Shown: piece by piece, positions 44,764 to 53,782 of the stretch
Layout: the number at the start of each line of letters is the position of its first letter
How positions within the stretch are numbered: the first letter of the stretch is position 1
DNA from: Streptomyces sp. NBC_00878
GTDB taxonomy: Bacteria > Actinomycetota > Actinomycetes > Streptomycetales > Streptomycetaceae
DNA length: 64,000 bases
Assembly (NCBI RefSeq): GCF_026341515.1
Contig: NZ_JAPEOK010000001.1
Span: 8,370,001-8,434,000, forward strand
Direction: 5' to 3'
The notes under the pieces: model-generated
The model's database searches: none
The model's input: the letters and a program-made list of their open reading frames with translations, nothing else
Told to the model about the DNA's origin: nothing
Program-made: the position numbers and the translations under genes

Positions 44764-45465
44764 ATGACCCGTCGTACCGACGCGCACCCCGCGATGACCC
44801 GCCCCGAGGTCGGAGCCCCCTTCTTCAGTACCTGGCGGGTCGGGACGCCCGAACGGCAGCGGGAGACGGCCGAGGCGATCGCCAAGACCTGGGAGAGCAG
44901 GCCGTGGCCGGCCGACGGACTGCTCGGGTGCCACGTCTACACCGGGGAGGACGGCACCACCCTGCTGCACCACTCGCAGTGGCGGAGCGAGCAGGACTAC
45001 GAGGCGTTCGTGAAGGTCCACCGGCAGGAGCGCGTGGACGAGATCGACGTGGCCGTGCCCGGGATCGAACGGGTGGAGCTCGGCCGGTACCGGCGGTACC
45101 GCAGCGGCGTCCGGGAGGCGGAGACCCGGGTGCCGGGGTGTGTCGTGATCGTCGAGATCGAGTTCGAGGGGCCGGACCCCGACCGGCAGCGGGCCTGGGT
45201 GGACGCCGTGTTCGAGGCCCTGGAGAGCGAGCCGAACCCGAAGCCCGGCGGGATCTCCGCCCACTTCCACCTCAGCACCGACGGCACGAAGGTCCTCAAC
45301 TACGCGGAGTGGGAGACGGCACGGGCCCACGTCGACGCGATGGCCGCGCCGGGCAACGGCGTCGGGTCCCGTACGCCGGAGTGGGAGTGCGTGCAGACGT
45401 ACCCCGGGCTGAAGCGGTCCACGGTCCACCGCTACACGCACGCTGTCGGGCTCGTCCCCGAGTGA
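44764..45465 (+). CDS. antibiotic-biosynthesis-monooxygenase (ABM) domain protein, likely SoxR target
   Basis: A 233-residue protein made of two ABM-like ferredoxin-fold repeats: FSTWRVGTPERQRETAEAIA ... YTGEDGTTLLHHSQWRSEQDYEAF and VVIVEIEFEGPDPDRQRAWV ... FHLSTDGTKVLNYAEWETARAH. Such enzymes are cofactor-free monooxygenases. ATG 44764 has GGAG six bases upstream; the frame also opens at 44710, inside the operator, and is not used. Position near dapA and the SoxR-type site match the S. coelicolor SoxR-regulated monooxygenase. Confidence 0.8.
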   Translation: MTRRTDAHPAMTRPEVGAPFFSTWRVGTPERQRETAEAIAKTWESRPWPADGLLGCHVYTGEDGTTLLHHSQWRSEQDYEAFVKVHRQERVDEIDVAVPGIERVELGRYRRYRSGVREAETRVPGCVVIVEIEFEGPDPDRQRAWVDAVFEALESEPNPKPGGISAHFHLSTDGTKVLNYAEWETARAHVDAMAAPGNGVGSRTPEWECVQTYPGLKRSTVHRYTHAVGLVPE

Positions 45466-45467
45466 TC

Positions 45468-45580
45468 ACCGGTTGACCGGTTGACCGGTTCGCCGCTTCG
45501 CCGCTTCGCCAGTCCGCCAGTCCGCCAGTCCGTCGGTCCGTCCGTCGGTCCGTCGGTTCGCCAGTCCGTCGGTTCGTCGG
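45468..45580. repeat. short imperfect tandem repeats
   Basis: About 110 bp of changing 8-bp units: GGTTGACC, CGCTTCGC, CAGTCCGC, then GTCCGTCG variants. Non-coding, behind the ABM gene. It looks like slipped-strand expansion. Confidence 0.7.
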
Positions 45581-45683
45581 AATTCGACCGCGCGGGCGGA
45601 TGAACCGGAAGCGGCGATCCATCGTCTTCTCCAGTGCCCTCCTCCGTGGGGACGGGAAGGGCGCCTGCGAGAGGCCCGGCACC

Positions 45684-45712
45684 AGGAACACAACTCCTGG
45701 TGCCGGGCCTCA
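45684..45712. terminator. hairpin downstream of ABM gene
   Basis: Around 45665-45712 GCCCGGCACCAGGA pairs with TCCTGGTGCCGGGC around a short loop, forming a strong hairpin in front of the ArsR-like gene. Start and end are approximate. Confidence 0.6.
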
Positions 45713-45728
45713 CCGTTTTGCCGAGTCG

Positions 45729-45805
45729 ACCGACAGCCAGAACCTTCCGGTCCGCCGACCGCCAGAACCTTCCGGTCCGCCTGCAGCTAGAGCCATCCGT
45801 TCCAC
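45729..45805. repeat. 25-bp repeat, about three copies
   Basis: CCGCCAGAACCTTCCGGTCC recurs with a 25-bp period, followed by a diverged third copy; lies 50-130 bp upstream of the ArsR-like gene. Confidence 0.6.
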
Positions 45806-45857
45806 CGACAACTGGAACCGTCTGGACAAAAAAAGTTTTCGGTGGGACGGTGGAGTC

Positions 45858-46574
45858 ATGTTGGACGTGACCGTGATCGAGGACCCCGCGGCAGCCGCCG
45901 TCTCGCTGGACCCCATAAGGGGCCGGCTCCTGGCCGAGCTGGCGGCCGGACCCGCGTCGGCCGCCATGCTGGCCGGCCGGGTCGGACTGCCGAGGCAGAA
46001 GGTGAACTACCACCTGAAGGCGCTGGAGAGACACGGCCTGATCGAGCTCGCGGGCGAGCGCCGCAAGGGCAACGTCACCGAGCGGCTGATGAGGGCGACC
46101 GCCGCGTCGTACGTCATCTCGCCCCTCGCCCTCGCCGTCGTGCAGCCCGACCCGGACCGCTTCCGGGACCAGCTCTCGGCGCGGTGGCTGCTCGCGCTGG
46201 GCGCCCGGCTGGTGCGGGACGTCGGCACGCTCATCACGGGTGCCACGAAGGCCCGCAAGCGGCTCGCCACCTACGCGCTGGACGGCGAGGTCCGTTTCGC
46301 CTCCGCCGCGGACCGGGCCGCGTTCATCCAGGAGCTGACGGCCGGTGTCGGCGCGCTGATCCGCAAGTACGACGCGGCCGACGCCGAGGATGGCCGTGAC
46401 CACCGGATCGTCGTGGCGGTCCATCCCACGGTCAAGCCCGCGACATCCGGAAGGCCTGGTACGTCCACGGACCCCAAGGCATCCGAGGTGTCCGAGGTAT
46501 CCGAGGTGTCCGAGACAACCAAAGCATCCAAGACATCCGAGGCGCCCTCAGCGGTGCCCGAACTCACCGACTGA
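45858..46574 (+). CDS. ArsR-like winged-helix regulator
   Basis: A 238-residue protein. Residues about 10-70 form an ArsR-type HTH (RGRLLAELAAGPASAAMLAGRVGLPRQKVNYHLKALERHGLIE). The C-terminal part is SRPBCC-linked in related operons. The tail (about 205-230) is a Ser/Glu/Thr low-complexity run from a 9-bp DNA repeat (SEVSEVSEVSE). ATG 45858 is used; TTG 45861 has better spacing from GGAG. It precedes the AHSA1-like gene by 29 bp, a standard regulator/effector pair. Confidence 0.82.
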   Translation: MLDVTVIEDPAAAAVSLDPIRGRLLAELAAGPASAAMLAGRVGLPRQKVNYHLKALERHGLIELAGERRKGNVTERLMRATAASYVISPLALAVVQPDPDRFRDQLSARWLLALGARLVRDVGTLITGATKARKRLATYALDGEVRFASAADRAAFIQELTAGVGALIRKYDAADAEDGRDHRIVVAVHPTVKPATSGRPGTSTDPKASEVSEVSEVSETTKASKTSEAPSAVPELTD

Positions 46575-46603
46575 CACACCTAGTTGACGCGCAGGAGCCC
46601 ATC

Positions 46604-47341
46604 ATGTCCAAGGAATTCGAGATCGCCCGCGAGTTCGAGGTCGACGCCACGCCCGACGAGGTGTGGGACGCCGTCACCAGCGGCACCGGCGGCTGGCTGT
46701 GGCCGATGGAGCCCCCTGAGCCGCGTGAGGGCGGCCGGGGTCCCTGGGGATCCACGGTCACCGCCTGGGACCCGCCGTACAAGTACACCAACCGCCTGGA
46801 GGGCGTCGACGAAGTCGCCGGGCAGACCCTCAACCAGCTCGACTACACCGTCGAGCCCCGCGACGAGGGCCGGCGCGCCTGGGTGCGGTACGTGCACAGC
46901 GGGATCTTCGTCGACGACTGGGACAACCAGTACGACGGGGCGAGCAGGCACACCGACTTCTACCTCCACACCCTGCGCGAGTACCTGACGAAGTTCGCGG
47001 CCCGGCCGGCCGCCTTCGCCACGTTCGACGGGCCCGAGGCGTCCAAGGCGGCCGACGCCTTCGCCGCCGTGGGCCGCGCACTCGGCCTCGCGGACGACAC
47101 CGCCGAGGGCACGCGCGTACGGGCCCAGGGCCCCGACGGCCAGGTCCTGGACGCCGTCGTCGACTTCCGCAACCCGTACTTCATCGGGCTGCGCACCGAC
47201 GACGCCCTCATCCGCTTCTTCGGCCGCAACCACTGGGGCGCGCCCGTCGGCATGAGCGTCCACGACTTCGCCCCGGGCGCCGACGCCAAGCGGAACGAAG
47301 CCGCCTGGCAGGGCTGGCTGAACCAGGCCTTCGGAGCCTGA
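46604..47341 (+). CDS. SRPBCC (AHSA1/polyketide-cyclase-like) domain protein
   Basis: A 245-residue START/Bet v1-like protein: FEIAREFEVDATPDEVWDAVTSGTGGWLWP opens the fold, and YVHSGIFVDDWDNQYDGASRHTDFYL is the AHSA1-like middle. Usually such proteins bind small hydrophobic ligands. GGAG-type site (CAGGAGCCC) upstream. Cotranscribed with the ArsR-like gene. Confidence 0.85.
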   Translation: MSKEFEIAREFEVDATPDEVWDAVTSGTGGWLWPMEPPEPREGGRGPWGSTVTAWDPPYKYTNRLEGVDEVAGQTLNQLDYTVEPRDEGRRAWVRYVHSGIFVDDWDNQYDGASRHTDFYLHTLREYLTKFAARPAAFATFDGPEASKAADAFAAVGRALGLADDTAEGTRVRAQGPDGQVLDAVVDFRNPYFIGLRTDDALIRFFGRNHWGAPVGMSVHDFAPGADAKRNEAAWQGWLNQAFGA

Positions 47342-47365
47342 GGCTCCACTGGGGACGAGACGTGG

Positions 47366-47401
47366 GTGAGCCCGGCCCCCCTGACGTGGGGCCGGGCTCA
47401 C
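47366..47401. terminator. bidirectional hairpin terminator
   Basis: GTGAGCCCGGCCCC pairs with GGGGCCGGGCTCAC (14 bp, eight-base loop) between the convergent SRPBCC and nuclease genes. Confidence 0.85.
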
Positions 47402-47440
47402 TGGCGTTGGGCCGGGGTCACCGGCGTGTCACCGCGGCGA

Positions 47441-49273
47441 CTACGGGCGGAACCGCAGCACCTGCGGGTCGTGGTCGCTGATCTGGTCGGAGAACTCCGA
47501 GTTGATGTGCACGCTGTCGTACGTGAAGTCGCAGTCCTTGCGGATCGACGGGCTGATCAGGATCTGGTCGAGGACCTGGCTGTTGCCCTGGTAGTCATAG
47601 CTGTAACGCTCGCTCTTCGGAAGGGACTTGACGGCCGACCACAGGGCGCCGTCGTCCTCCAGGAGCTGCGTCGTCTTCGAGAACTCGAAGTCGTTGATGT
47701 CGCCGAGCGTCACGACGTCCGCGTTCTTCTGCTTCGCGAGGATGTCCTTGACGAAGGCGTTCACGGCGGTCGCCTGGAGGTGGCGCTGCGTCTCCGAGCT
47801 GCGCGCCGGCGGCTGGAACTGCGAGTGCAGCGACTGGTCGCCGCCCTTCGACGCGAAGTGGTTCGCGATCACGAAGACCGTCTTGCCGCGGAAGGTGAAC
47901 TCGCCCGCGAGCGGCTTGCGGCTGTTCGTCCACGCGGTGTTCGCCGGGTCGATACGGCCAGGCGAGAGAGTCAGCTGCGCCTTGCCGTGCACCTTCGTGA
48001 CGCCGACGGCCGTCGTGGCGTCGCCGCCCGCGCGGTCCACGAACGACACGCGCTCCGGGTTGTAGAGGAACGCCTGACGGATGTTGCCGCCCGGCTCGCC
48101 GCCGTCCGCGAGGTTCACCGGGTCGATGGAGCGCCACTCGTACGCCGGGCCGCCCGCGGCGACGATCGCGTCGATCAGCTTCCGCATCGTCTGGTCGGCG
48201 GCGACCGTGCCGTCGTTCTTCGCGCCGTTGTTGTCCTGGATCTCCTCCAGGGACAGGATGTCGGGCGACTGGAGGTGGTCCACGATCGCGGCCGCGTGGT
48301 CGGCGAACGTGCCGTCCGTCGGGTCGAGGTTCTCGACGTTGTACGTCGCCACCGCCAGCTCGGAACGCGACTGCTTGCGCGTCGTCTCGCGCTCCAGGCC
48401 CCCGGCCTCGACCGTGCCCAGGGTGCGGGCGGTCAGCGTGTAGCCGCCGAACTGGGTGTAGTCGAGCGGGCCCTCGGTGGTGCCCTTGAGCGTGTCGCCG
48501 ACGTTCGCCGTCGGGAACGGCTCCGTGGCGGTCGGGATCAGCGACTGGATCTGCAGCCGGCCGGTGTTCTGCGCGGAGTACGCGCCGTAGACCGTGCCGC
48601 CGCGGCGGTTCGGGTTCTCGTGCGGCTTGACCGTCACCCAGAGCTCGGAGAACGGGTCGGTCGCGGTGACCACGCGGGACGAGCCGATCGCGACGTTCAT
48701 GCCCTCCAGGGACTCGTAGAAGTCGAGGGCGTACTTCTTCGGCCGCAGCGTCAGGCCGCCCACCGAACCGCTCGCCGCCGCGTCGCCCTCGGGCGTGTAC
48801 GCGGCCGGTACGGAACGGCTGTTGATGACGGTGGCCTTGGGCAGCGCGTTGCCGCTCGACACCACCGTCACCGTCGGCCGGGTGATCTCCGTGACCGACT
48901 GGTTGCCGGACGAGGCACCGCCGGGCACGAACTCCGTGACCGTGCCCGAGACGGTGACCGAGTCGCCGACGGCGACCTTGGGCGTGGAACTGGTGAAGAC
49001 GAAGATGCCCTCACTGGTGGCCGCGTTGTCGTCCGCGGACGGATCCTGGATCCAGAAACCGCGGGACGAACCATAGGTTCTCGTACCCGTGACGATGCCG
49101 GCCACGTCCGTGACCTGCTGGCCCGCGAGCGGGGACGTCCGGGTGGAGCCCTGGATGTCATGCACGGCTACGGCGGCCGCGTGGGCGGGTGACGTGATGA
49201 CCACCGCGGAGACCGTGGAACAGACGGCGGCGACGGTGAGCGCGGCTATGCGTACGGAAGACTTGCTCGGCAA
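47441..49273 (-). CDS. secreted endonuclease/exonuclease/phosphatase-family nuclease (ExeM/NucH-like)
   Basis: A 610-residue secreted protein. Signal peptide about 1-32 (VRIAALTVAAVCSTVSAVVI, cleavage after AHA). An OB-type domain lies at about 35-120 (GSTRTSPLAGQQVTDVAGIVTG), and the EEP nuclease domain from about 310 (VATYNVENLDP, SLEEIQDN, VIANHFASKGGD, TLGDINDFE, SDHDPQVL) has all catalytic Asp/Asn/His. TTG start at 49273 with GGAGGG seven bases upstream. Probably extracellular DNA degradation for nutrients. Confidence 0.9.
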   Translation of the reverse strand: MPSKSSVRIAALTVAAVCSTVSAVVITSPAHAAAVAVHDIQGSTRTSPLAGQQVTDVAGIVTGTRTYGSSRGFWIQDPSADDNAATSEGIFVFTSSTPKVAVGDSVTVSGTVTEFVPGGASSGNQSVTEITRPTVTVVSSGNALPKATVINSRSVPAAYTPEGDAAASGSVGGLTLRPKKYALDFYESLEGMNVAIGSSRVVTATDPFSELWVTVKPHENPNRRGGTVYGAYSAQNTGRLQIQSLIPTATEPFPTANVGDTLKGTTEGPLDYTQFGGYTLTARTLGTVEAGGLERETTRKQSRSELAVATYNVENLDPTDGTFADHAAAIVDHLQSPDILSLEEIQDNNGAKNDGTVAADQTMRKLIDAIVAAGGPAYEWRSIDPVNLADGGEPGGNIRQAFLYNPERVSFVDRAGGDATTAVGVTKVHGKAQLTLSPGRIDPANTAWTNSRKPLAGEFTFRGKTVFVIANHFASKGGDQSLHSQFQPPARSSETQRHLQATAVNAFVKDILAKQKNADVVTLGDINDFEFSKTTQLLEDDGALWSAVKSLPKSERYSYDYQGNSQVLDQILISPSIRKDCDFTYDSVHINSEFSDQISDHDPQVLRFRP

Positions 49274-49666
49274 CGGGATCCCTCCGGGGACGTGCGTGGG
49301 CGCCGGGACGAGGTGGAACTGCCATCGGACGAGGGCGGAGCTGTGGAACGAAGACGATCGAACGTGAGGGTGGAGCCATGGGGGAGTCGCAACCGGTGGG
49401 GCGGTCGTTGACGCGCGTAGAAGTCTCGGCCGGACTGCTACTCGTGAGTTTCTACGCGCGTCAATCTCGTGTCTGGCCAGGGCACTTGTCAAGGTTTCCT
49501 CGGTTAAGACTTCTGACAGGTTCATGAACCGGGCGGCATGGGTCCAAATCCGTCTAGGCTGAGGCTGCGTGTCCGGGGCGGCCGGCAGGCGTTTTCCCGG
49601 GCGGCCCGCGGGCCTCGTGTACGTCCGAGATGTACGCCCGAACGTTCGTCCTAGGAGAACCAGCCG
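49274..49666. repeat. intergenic region with 15-bp inverted repeat
   Basis: TTGACGCGCGTAGAA (49408-49422) and TTCTACGCGCGTCAA (49450-49464) are perfect inverted arms 27 bp apart; a further 12-bp palindrome GGTTCATGAACC lies at 49519-49530. No gene seen. The region carries divergent promoters for the nuclease and the following gene. Confidence 0.7.
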
Positions 49667-51094
49667 ATGTCAGACAGTTCCCCCCTGCCGCCGGTGCGTC
49701 TGCACGCCGAAGCGGAGCTCGCGCGGGACGCCCTCGCCACGCCGCTCCTGTCGCGTGCCGTGCGGCTCGCCCGCTGGGCCGGTCCGGAGACCCGGGTCGG
49801 GGCCGGTGGCGAACTAGCCGAGGAGCAGCTGCCGGAGGCCGCCGCGGAGCTCGGCCTCGACGGCGGGGACGCCGCGGCCTACGCGAGCGAGGCCTGGCGG
49901 GTCGCCGTGGACATCGGGCTCGTCGAGATCGTGGACGAGGAGGAGGGCACGGTCACCGCCGGCCCTGACCTGGGACTCGTCCTCTCCGGGGCGCCACAGG
50001 ACGTACTGGGACTGTGGCTCGGCGCGCTGGAGACGGTGCTCGCCGACGCGAGCGTGCCCGACCTCGACGACCTCATGGAGGCCATGGACGAGGGCGGCGA
50101 GATCGACCTCTCCGGGCTGGACTGGGATCCGGAGGCGGAGTCGGAGTTCCTCGACGGGGTCCTCGGCAACCTCTACCTGCTGACCTCCAGCGAGGGCGGG
50201 CCCGGCGACGGCCCGGTGCCGCTGCCCGCGCTCGCCGCGTCGATGATCGTGCCGGACGACATGGGAGAGCCCACCAACGACGTCCTGGAGCAGGTGTCGG
50301 ACGCGATGATGCGGCTCGACGACCAGTTCCGGCTCCTGGAGCCGATCGGGCTCGTCGACTTCCAGCCCGTCGACGAGGCCCTGATGGCCGACGCCGACGA
50401 GGATCCCGCGACCCCGGTCGACGACACGGACGTCTCGCGGTACGGGATGGTGCGGCTCACCCCGCTCGGGGTCTACGGGATCAGGGCGCGGCTCCTCGAA
50501 GCCGGGTTCGCGGCGCCCGCGGTGGGCGACCTCGCGGACAAGGGGGCGGACGTGCTGCTCGACGGCATCGCCGCGTTTCCGCCGACGGCCGCGCAGGCCG
50601 AGACCGAGCAGTGGCTCGCCGGGCGTGACTCCCTCACCGCCGCGCGGGAGCTGCTCGCGGCGGCGAAGGGCGCCGACAAGGGGGCGCCGCTGCGGCGGCT
50701 CCTCTGCCAGCAGGCCCTGTCGCTGGTCGGTACGGAGGCCGCGCCCGCGCTCCGTGACGTGCTCGACGATGCCGAGCTGGGCGGGCTCGCGCGGGTGTGG
50801 CTCACCGAGCGGGGGGCGCCGGACGTGCCCGCGCCGTCCGAGGAGATGATCTTCTGGCTGACGGTCGACACGATTGCCGCGCAGCTGGCCGCGGAGGGCA
50901 ATTCGGCGGAGCTGCAGGGGCTGGTCGAGGGGCTCGCGGCGCAGCATGGCGGGTTCTTCGCGGCGGCGTGGCGGGTGGATCATCCCGCCACGCCGGATGT
51001 GCTGGAGGCGATGGGGCGGCTGCATCCCGACAAGAGGGTGGCCAAGGAGGCGCGCAAGGCGGCGTTCAAGGCTCGGTCGCAGCAAGGGGGGTAG
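49667..51094 (+). CDS. conserved actinobacterial protein of unknown function
   Basis: A 475-residue acidic, largely helical protein without membrane segments or signal peptide. The middle carries a winged-helix-like segment (YGMVRLTPLGVYGIRARLLEAG) and the C terminus HEAT-like helices (MGRLHPDKRVAKEARKAAFKA). AGGAGAACC precedes the ATG. Common in Streptomyces; function not known to me. Confidence 0.8.
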   Translation: MSDSSPLPPVRLHAEAELARDALATPLLSRAVRLARWAGPETRVGAGGELAEEQLPEAAAELGLDGGDAAAYASEAWRVAVDIGLVEIVDEEEGTVTAGPDLGLVLSGAPQDVLGLWLGALETVLADASVPDLDDLMEAMDEGGEIDLSGLDWDPEAESEFLDGVLGNLYLLTSSEGGPGDGPVPLPALAASMIVPDDMGEPTNDVLEQVSDAMMRLDDQFRLLEPIGLVDFQPVDEALMADADEDPATPVDDTDVSRYGMVRLTPLGVYGIRARLLEAGFAAPAVGDLADKGADVLLDGIAAFPPTAAQAETEQWLAGRDSLTAARELLAAAKGADKGAPLRRLLCQQALSLVGTEAAPALRDVLDDAELGGLARVWLTERGAPDVPAPSEEMIFWLTVDTIAAQLAAEGNSAELQGLVEGLAAQHGGFFAAAWRVDHPATPDVLEAMGRLHPDKRVAKEARKAAFKARSQQGG

Positions 51095-51181
51095 GGGGGT
51101 GCCTCTATGTTCTTCGTCAAGCGTGTGGGCAGCTTCGGCTTGGGGTCCGTTCTTCTTCGTGGGGCATGAGACTGTCTGGTC

Positions 51182-51598
51182 GTGCCAGAGATGATGAGTG
51201 GGTTGGAGGCGGCCTTGGCTGAGGCGTCGTCTCCTTCGTGGACGCAACGTGTTCGTGCCGGGCGCGACCTTGCTTCCTTCGCTGATGTTTCTGAGGCTGC
51301 GGAAGCGCTGGTGGGGCTGCTGCTGGACGTCGAGGACACGGCGGTGATCCGACAGACGGCAGAGGCCCTGGCCCGGGTGGGGACGGTGGCCGCCGTAAGG
51401 CTCATCGCTCTCGCGGTTGCCGAGGCTGACGACAACCAGGCTGACTGGCTGCAGACCGGGGTGCATGACGCGCTCGTGGGACCGGACGGTGTGCCGGACG
51501 TCGCAGCGGCCTGCGCGAACCTCGCCCGGGACCAGGAGGACGCTGTCCGACGGGCTGCCGCAGATATCTCGGCGTGGACAGACGACACAAGGCGTTGA
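51182..51598 (+). CDS. HEAT-repeat protein
   Basis: A 138-residue helical-repeat protein: LASFADVSEAAEALVGLLLDVEDTAVIRQTAEALARVG shows two HEAT-like repeats, followed by a diverged third. Probably a binding scaffold. GTG 51182 or ATG 51191 may be the start; neither has a strong ribosome binding site. The IS110 element was inserted immediately behind its stop. Confidence 0.7.
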   Translation: MPEMMSGLEAALAEASSPSWTQRVRAGRDLASFADVSEAAEALVGLLLDVEDTAVIRQTAEALARVGTVAAVRLIALAVAEADDNQADWLQTGVHDALVGPDGVPDVAAACANLARDQEDAVRRAAADISAWTDDTRR

Positions 51599-51625
51599 CC
51601 TGAATCGACCTGCCTGTGGGCTGGT

Positions 51626-52837
51626 TCATGCAGCTGTCGCTTGGGGAAGGCGGGGTTCGTAGAAGGTGCCGTCGCGGAGCATGGCGAACAGAACGCTGAT
51701 GCGTTGGCGGGCGAGGCGGAGGATGGCCTGGGTGTGGGTCTTTCCGCGGGCCCGGCACTTGTCGTAGTAGGTGCGGGAGGCGGGATCGGCGTTCATGCAG
51801 GCAAAGGCGGACAGGAACATGGCGCGTTTGAGCTGGCGGTTGCCGCCTCGGGGTGCGTGTTCGCCATGGATCGAGGTGCCCGACGACTTCGTGGTCGGGG
51901 CGAGTCCGGCGTAGGAGGCCAGGTGGGCGGCGCTCGGGAAGCTGGTGCCGTCGCCGACGGTGACCAGCAGGACGGCGGCGGTCCTGACGCCGACGCCGGG
52001 CATCGACGTCAGGACCGGGGAAAGAGGGTGGGCCTCCAGCAGGGCGTTGATCTGGGCTTCCAGGGCCCGGCGCTGTTCGTGGACAGCGGCGAGAGAGCGG
52101 GCCAGGGAGGGCACGACGATGTCGAGGGTGCCGGTGCCCGGGACCACGACGGTCTGCTCGTCCAACGCCTCGAAGACATCGTCGATCAGCCGCTGGGCCA
52201 TGCGCGGGGCCTTGGGCCGGATGAGCTCGACGAGCCTGCGGCGGCCGGCTTTGCGCAGTGCGGCCGGGGAGCCGTAGCGCTCCAGCAGCCAGGTGACGGC
52301 CTGGTGGTCGAGGCGGGGGCCCAGAACGCGTTCCAGCGACGGGTGGAACTGGGTGAGCAGGCCGCGTATCCGGTTGGACGTGCGGGTGGCCTCAGCGGCG
52401 AGGTCCTGGTCGAAGCCCACGAGGACCGTGAGTTCGGCGGTGATCTCGTCGGTGAGCTCCAGCGAGCGCAGGGTGTGCGGCATGGTGCGGGCCGCATCCG
52501 CGATCACCGCGGCGTCCTTCGCGTCGGTCTTGGCCTCACCCGGGTACAGGTCGGCGATCCGCCGCATGGCCAGGCCGGGCAGGTAGGCGACCTCGCAGCC
52601 GGCGTCCCGGGCCACGGTCAGGGGGAGAGCCCCGATCGAGGCGGGCTGGTCCACGATCACCAGCACGGTGCCGAACTTCGCGGTCAGCTTGTCGAAGACG
52701 GCCCGTAGTTTCGGCTCGCTGTTGGGCAGCTGCTTGTCGAGGACCTTCTTCCCGGCTGGCGTGAGCCCATGGCCGTGATGGGCGCTCTTGCCGACGTCCA
52801 GGCCGAGGAATACGCCCACGTCTTGGGTGTCGAACAT
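51626..52837 (-). mobile_element. IS110-family transposase (recombinase)
   Basis: A 403-residue transposase. N-terminal DEDD (RuvC-like) domain: FLGLDVGKSAHHGHG (first Asp), VDQPASIGAL, and EAKTDAKDAAVIAD (last Asp pair). C-terminal Transposase_20 domain: MPGVGVRTAAVLLVTVGDG and YAGLAPTTKSSGTSIHG (serine region), GNRQLKRAMFLSAF. ATG 52837 has GGAAGGG four bases upstream. Intact; element ends cannot be fixed because this group lacks terminal inverted repeats. Confidence 0.93.
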
Positions 52838-53070
52838 CGCGCCCTTCCAGGGAAGTTGAACGTGCCGGCCTCGGCAGTGGTGTCGTACGCGCGCATCCAC
52901 GTTATGCAGACCTGCCGCCCGCGAACTGCCCGGCATTGCGCCGGACCGGGCGGTGGCCGGACCTCTCATCAGCGTCTCCGACGGCACCTCCCGGGCCCGG
53001 TGACACCACCCCCCAGGTCATCCGTTCGACAGGGGGACACAGTCATGCCGGGCCCGGAGGCCAGCGGCCC
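52838..53070 (-). ncRNA. candidate IS110 bridge RNA region
   Basis: IS110-group elements encode a structured bridge RNA in the non-coding end upstream of the recombinase. The 230 bp in front of this recombinase have no gene and contain short inverted repeats (for instance GCCCGG/CCGGGC near 52930-53060). No structure could be computed, so this rests on known element organisation. Confidence 0.4.
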
Positions 53071-53099
53071 TCTTGCAGGACCGCGGAAAACATAACGGG

Positions 53100-53260
53100 G
53101 TCTTTCGCCCCCGCCGCCCCTACCCAGTCCTGTCCCTTTCTGGGGGCTGCCGCCCCCAGGCCCTCGCTTGTCGGCCTGAACGGCCTCGTCCTCAAACGCC
53201 GGACGGGCTGGTAGTCAGCCCCTCCGGCGTTCAAGGCGCGGTTGCAGCAAGGGGGGCGAA
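53100..53260. repeat. Streptomyces intergenic repeat
   Basis: GGGGGCTGCCGCCCCCAGGC hairpin and CGTCCTCAAACGCCGGACGG with CCTCCGGCGTTCAAGGCG are typical high-copy intergenic repeats of Streptomyces. No gene. Confidence 0.6.
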
Positions 53261-53273
53261 GGAACTCAGGACA

Positions 53274-53498
53274 TCAGGGCTCGTCCTCGCCCATCGCGAG
53301 GACTCTGACCGGGAAGCCTTCCAGTTCGTCCGGGACCACGTCCTCGGGGCGGAGGCGGTCGCGGGGGACCCTGCGGGTGACGAAGACGACGATGACGTCC
53401 TCGCCGGAGTCCTCGTCGCGCCCGCTGCCGACACCGGTCACGTTGGCCAGCGCCATCAGCCGGTCCTCATGGCGGTGGCTTGCCTGACGTGCGTCCAC
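53274..53498 (-). CDS. small conserved protein of unknown function
   Basis: A 74-residue protein: MALANVTGVGSGRDEDSG ... VIVVFVTRRVPRDRLRPEDVVP ... GFPVRVLAMG resembles the N-terminal module of larger proteins that check a 'NVTGVG' strand followed by 'V.VT..V'. GTG 53498 has GAAGG nine bases upstream; the frame opens to 53606 but that part is not conserved. Confidence 0.65.
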   Translation of the reverse strand: MDARQASHRHEDRLMALANVTGVGSGRDEDSGEDVIVVFVTRRVPRDRLRPEDVVPDELEGFPVRVLAMGEDEP

Positions 53499-53656
53499 TT
53501 CGGCTCGCCTTCCACGGGTCGTGCGGGTCGTTGATACCGAGATTATTCCGACCAATAGTTCGGACGCGAGGACTGTTGGGCCGTACGGGGTGTCGTCGGC
53601 CCGCACGGGCGGAACGGGCCGGATTCACGCAAGGGAGACCTGGGAAGTCGACCCGC

Positions 53657-53678
53657 GTTCAACCGGCGTTCAGTCGCG
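53657..53678 (+). promoter_or_regulatory. candidate PHO box
   Basis: Two adjacent 11-bp direct repeat units, GTTCAACCGGC and GTTCAGTCGCG, match the PhoP direct-repeat unit (GTTCA start, 11-bp period). They lie 105 bp upstream of a PhoX phosphatase gene. Confidence 0.6.
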
Positions 53679-53782
53679 GGCGGGACTGTGTGGCCGACGA
53701 TCGGGTCCGCCACCCTCCACGCCTCACCCTCCACGCCTCACCCCCCTCGCCACGGTCACACGCCACCGTCACAGGAGACAGC

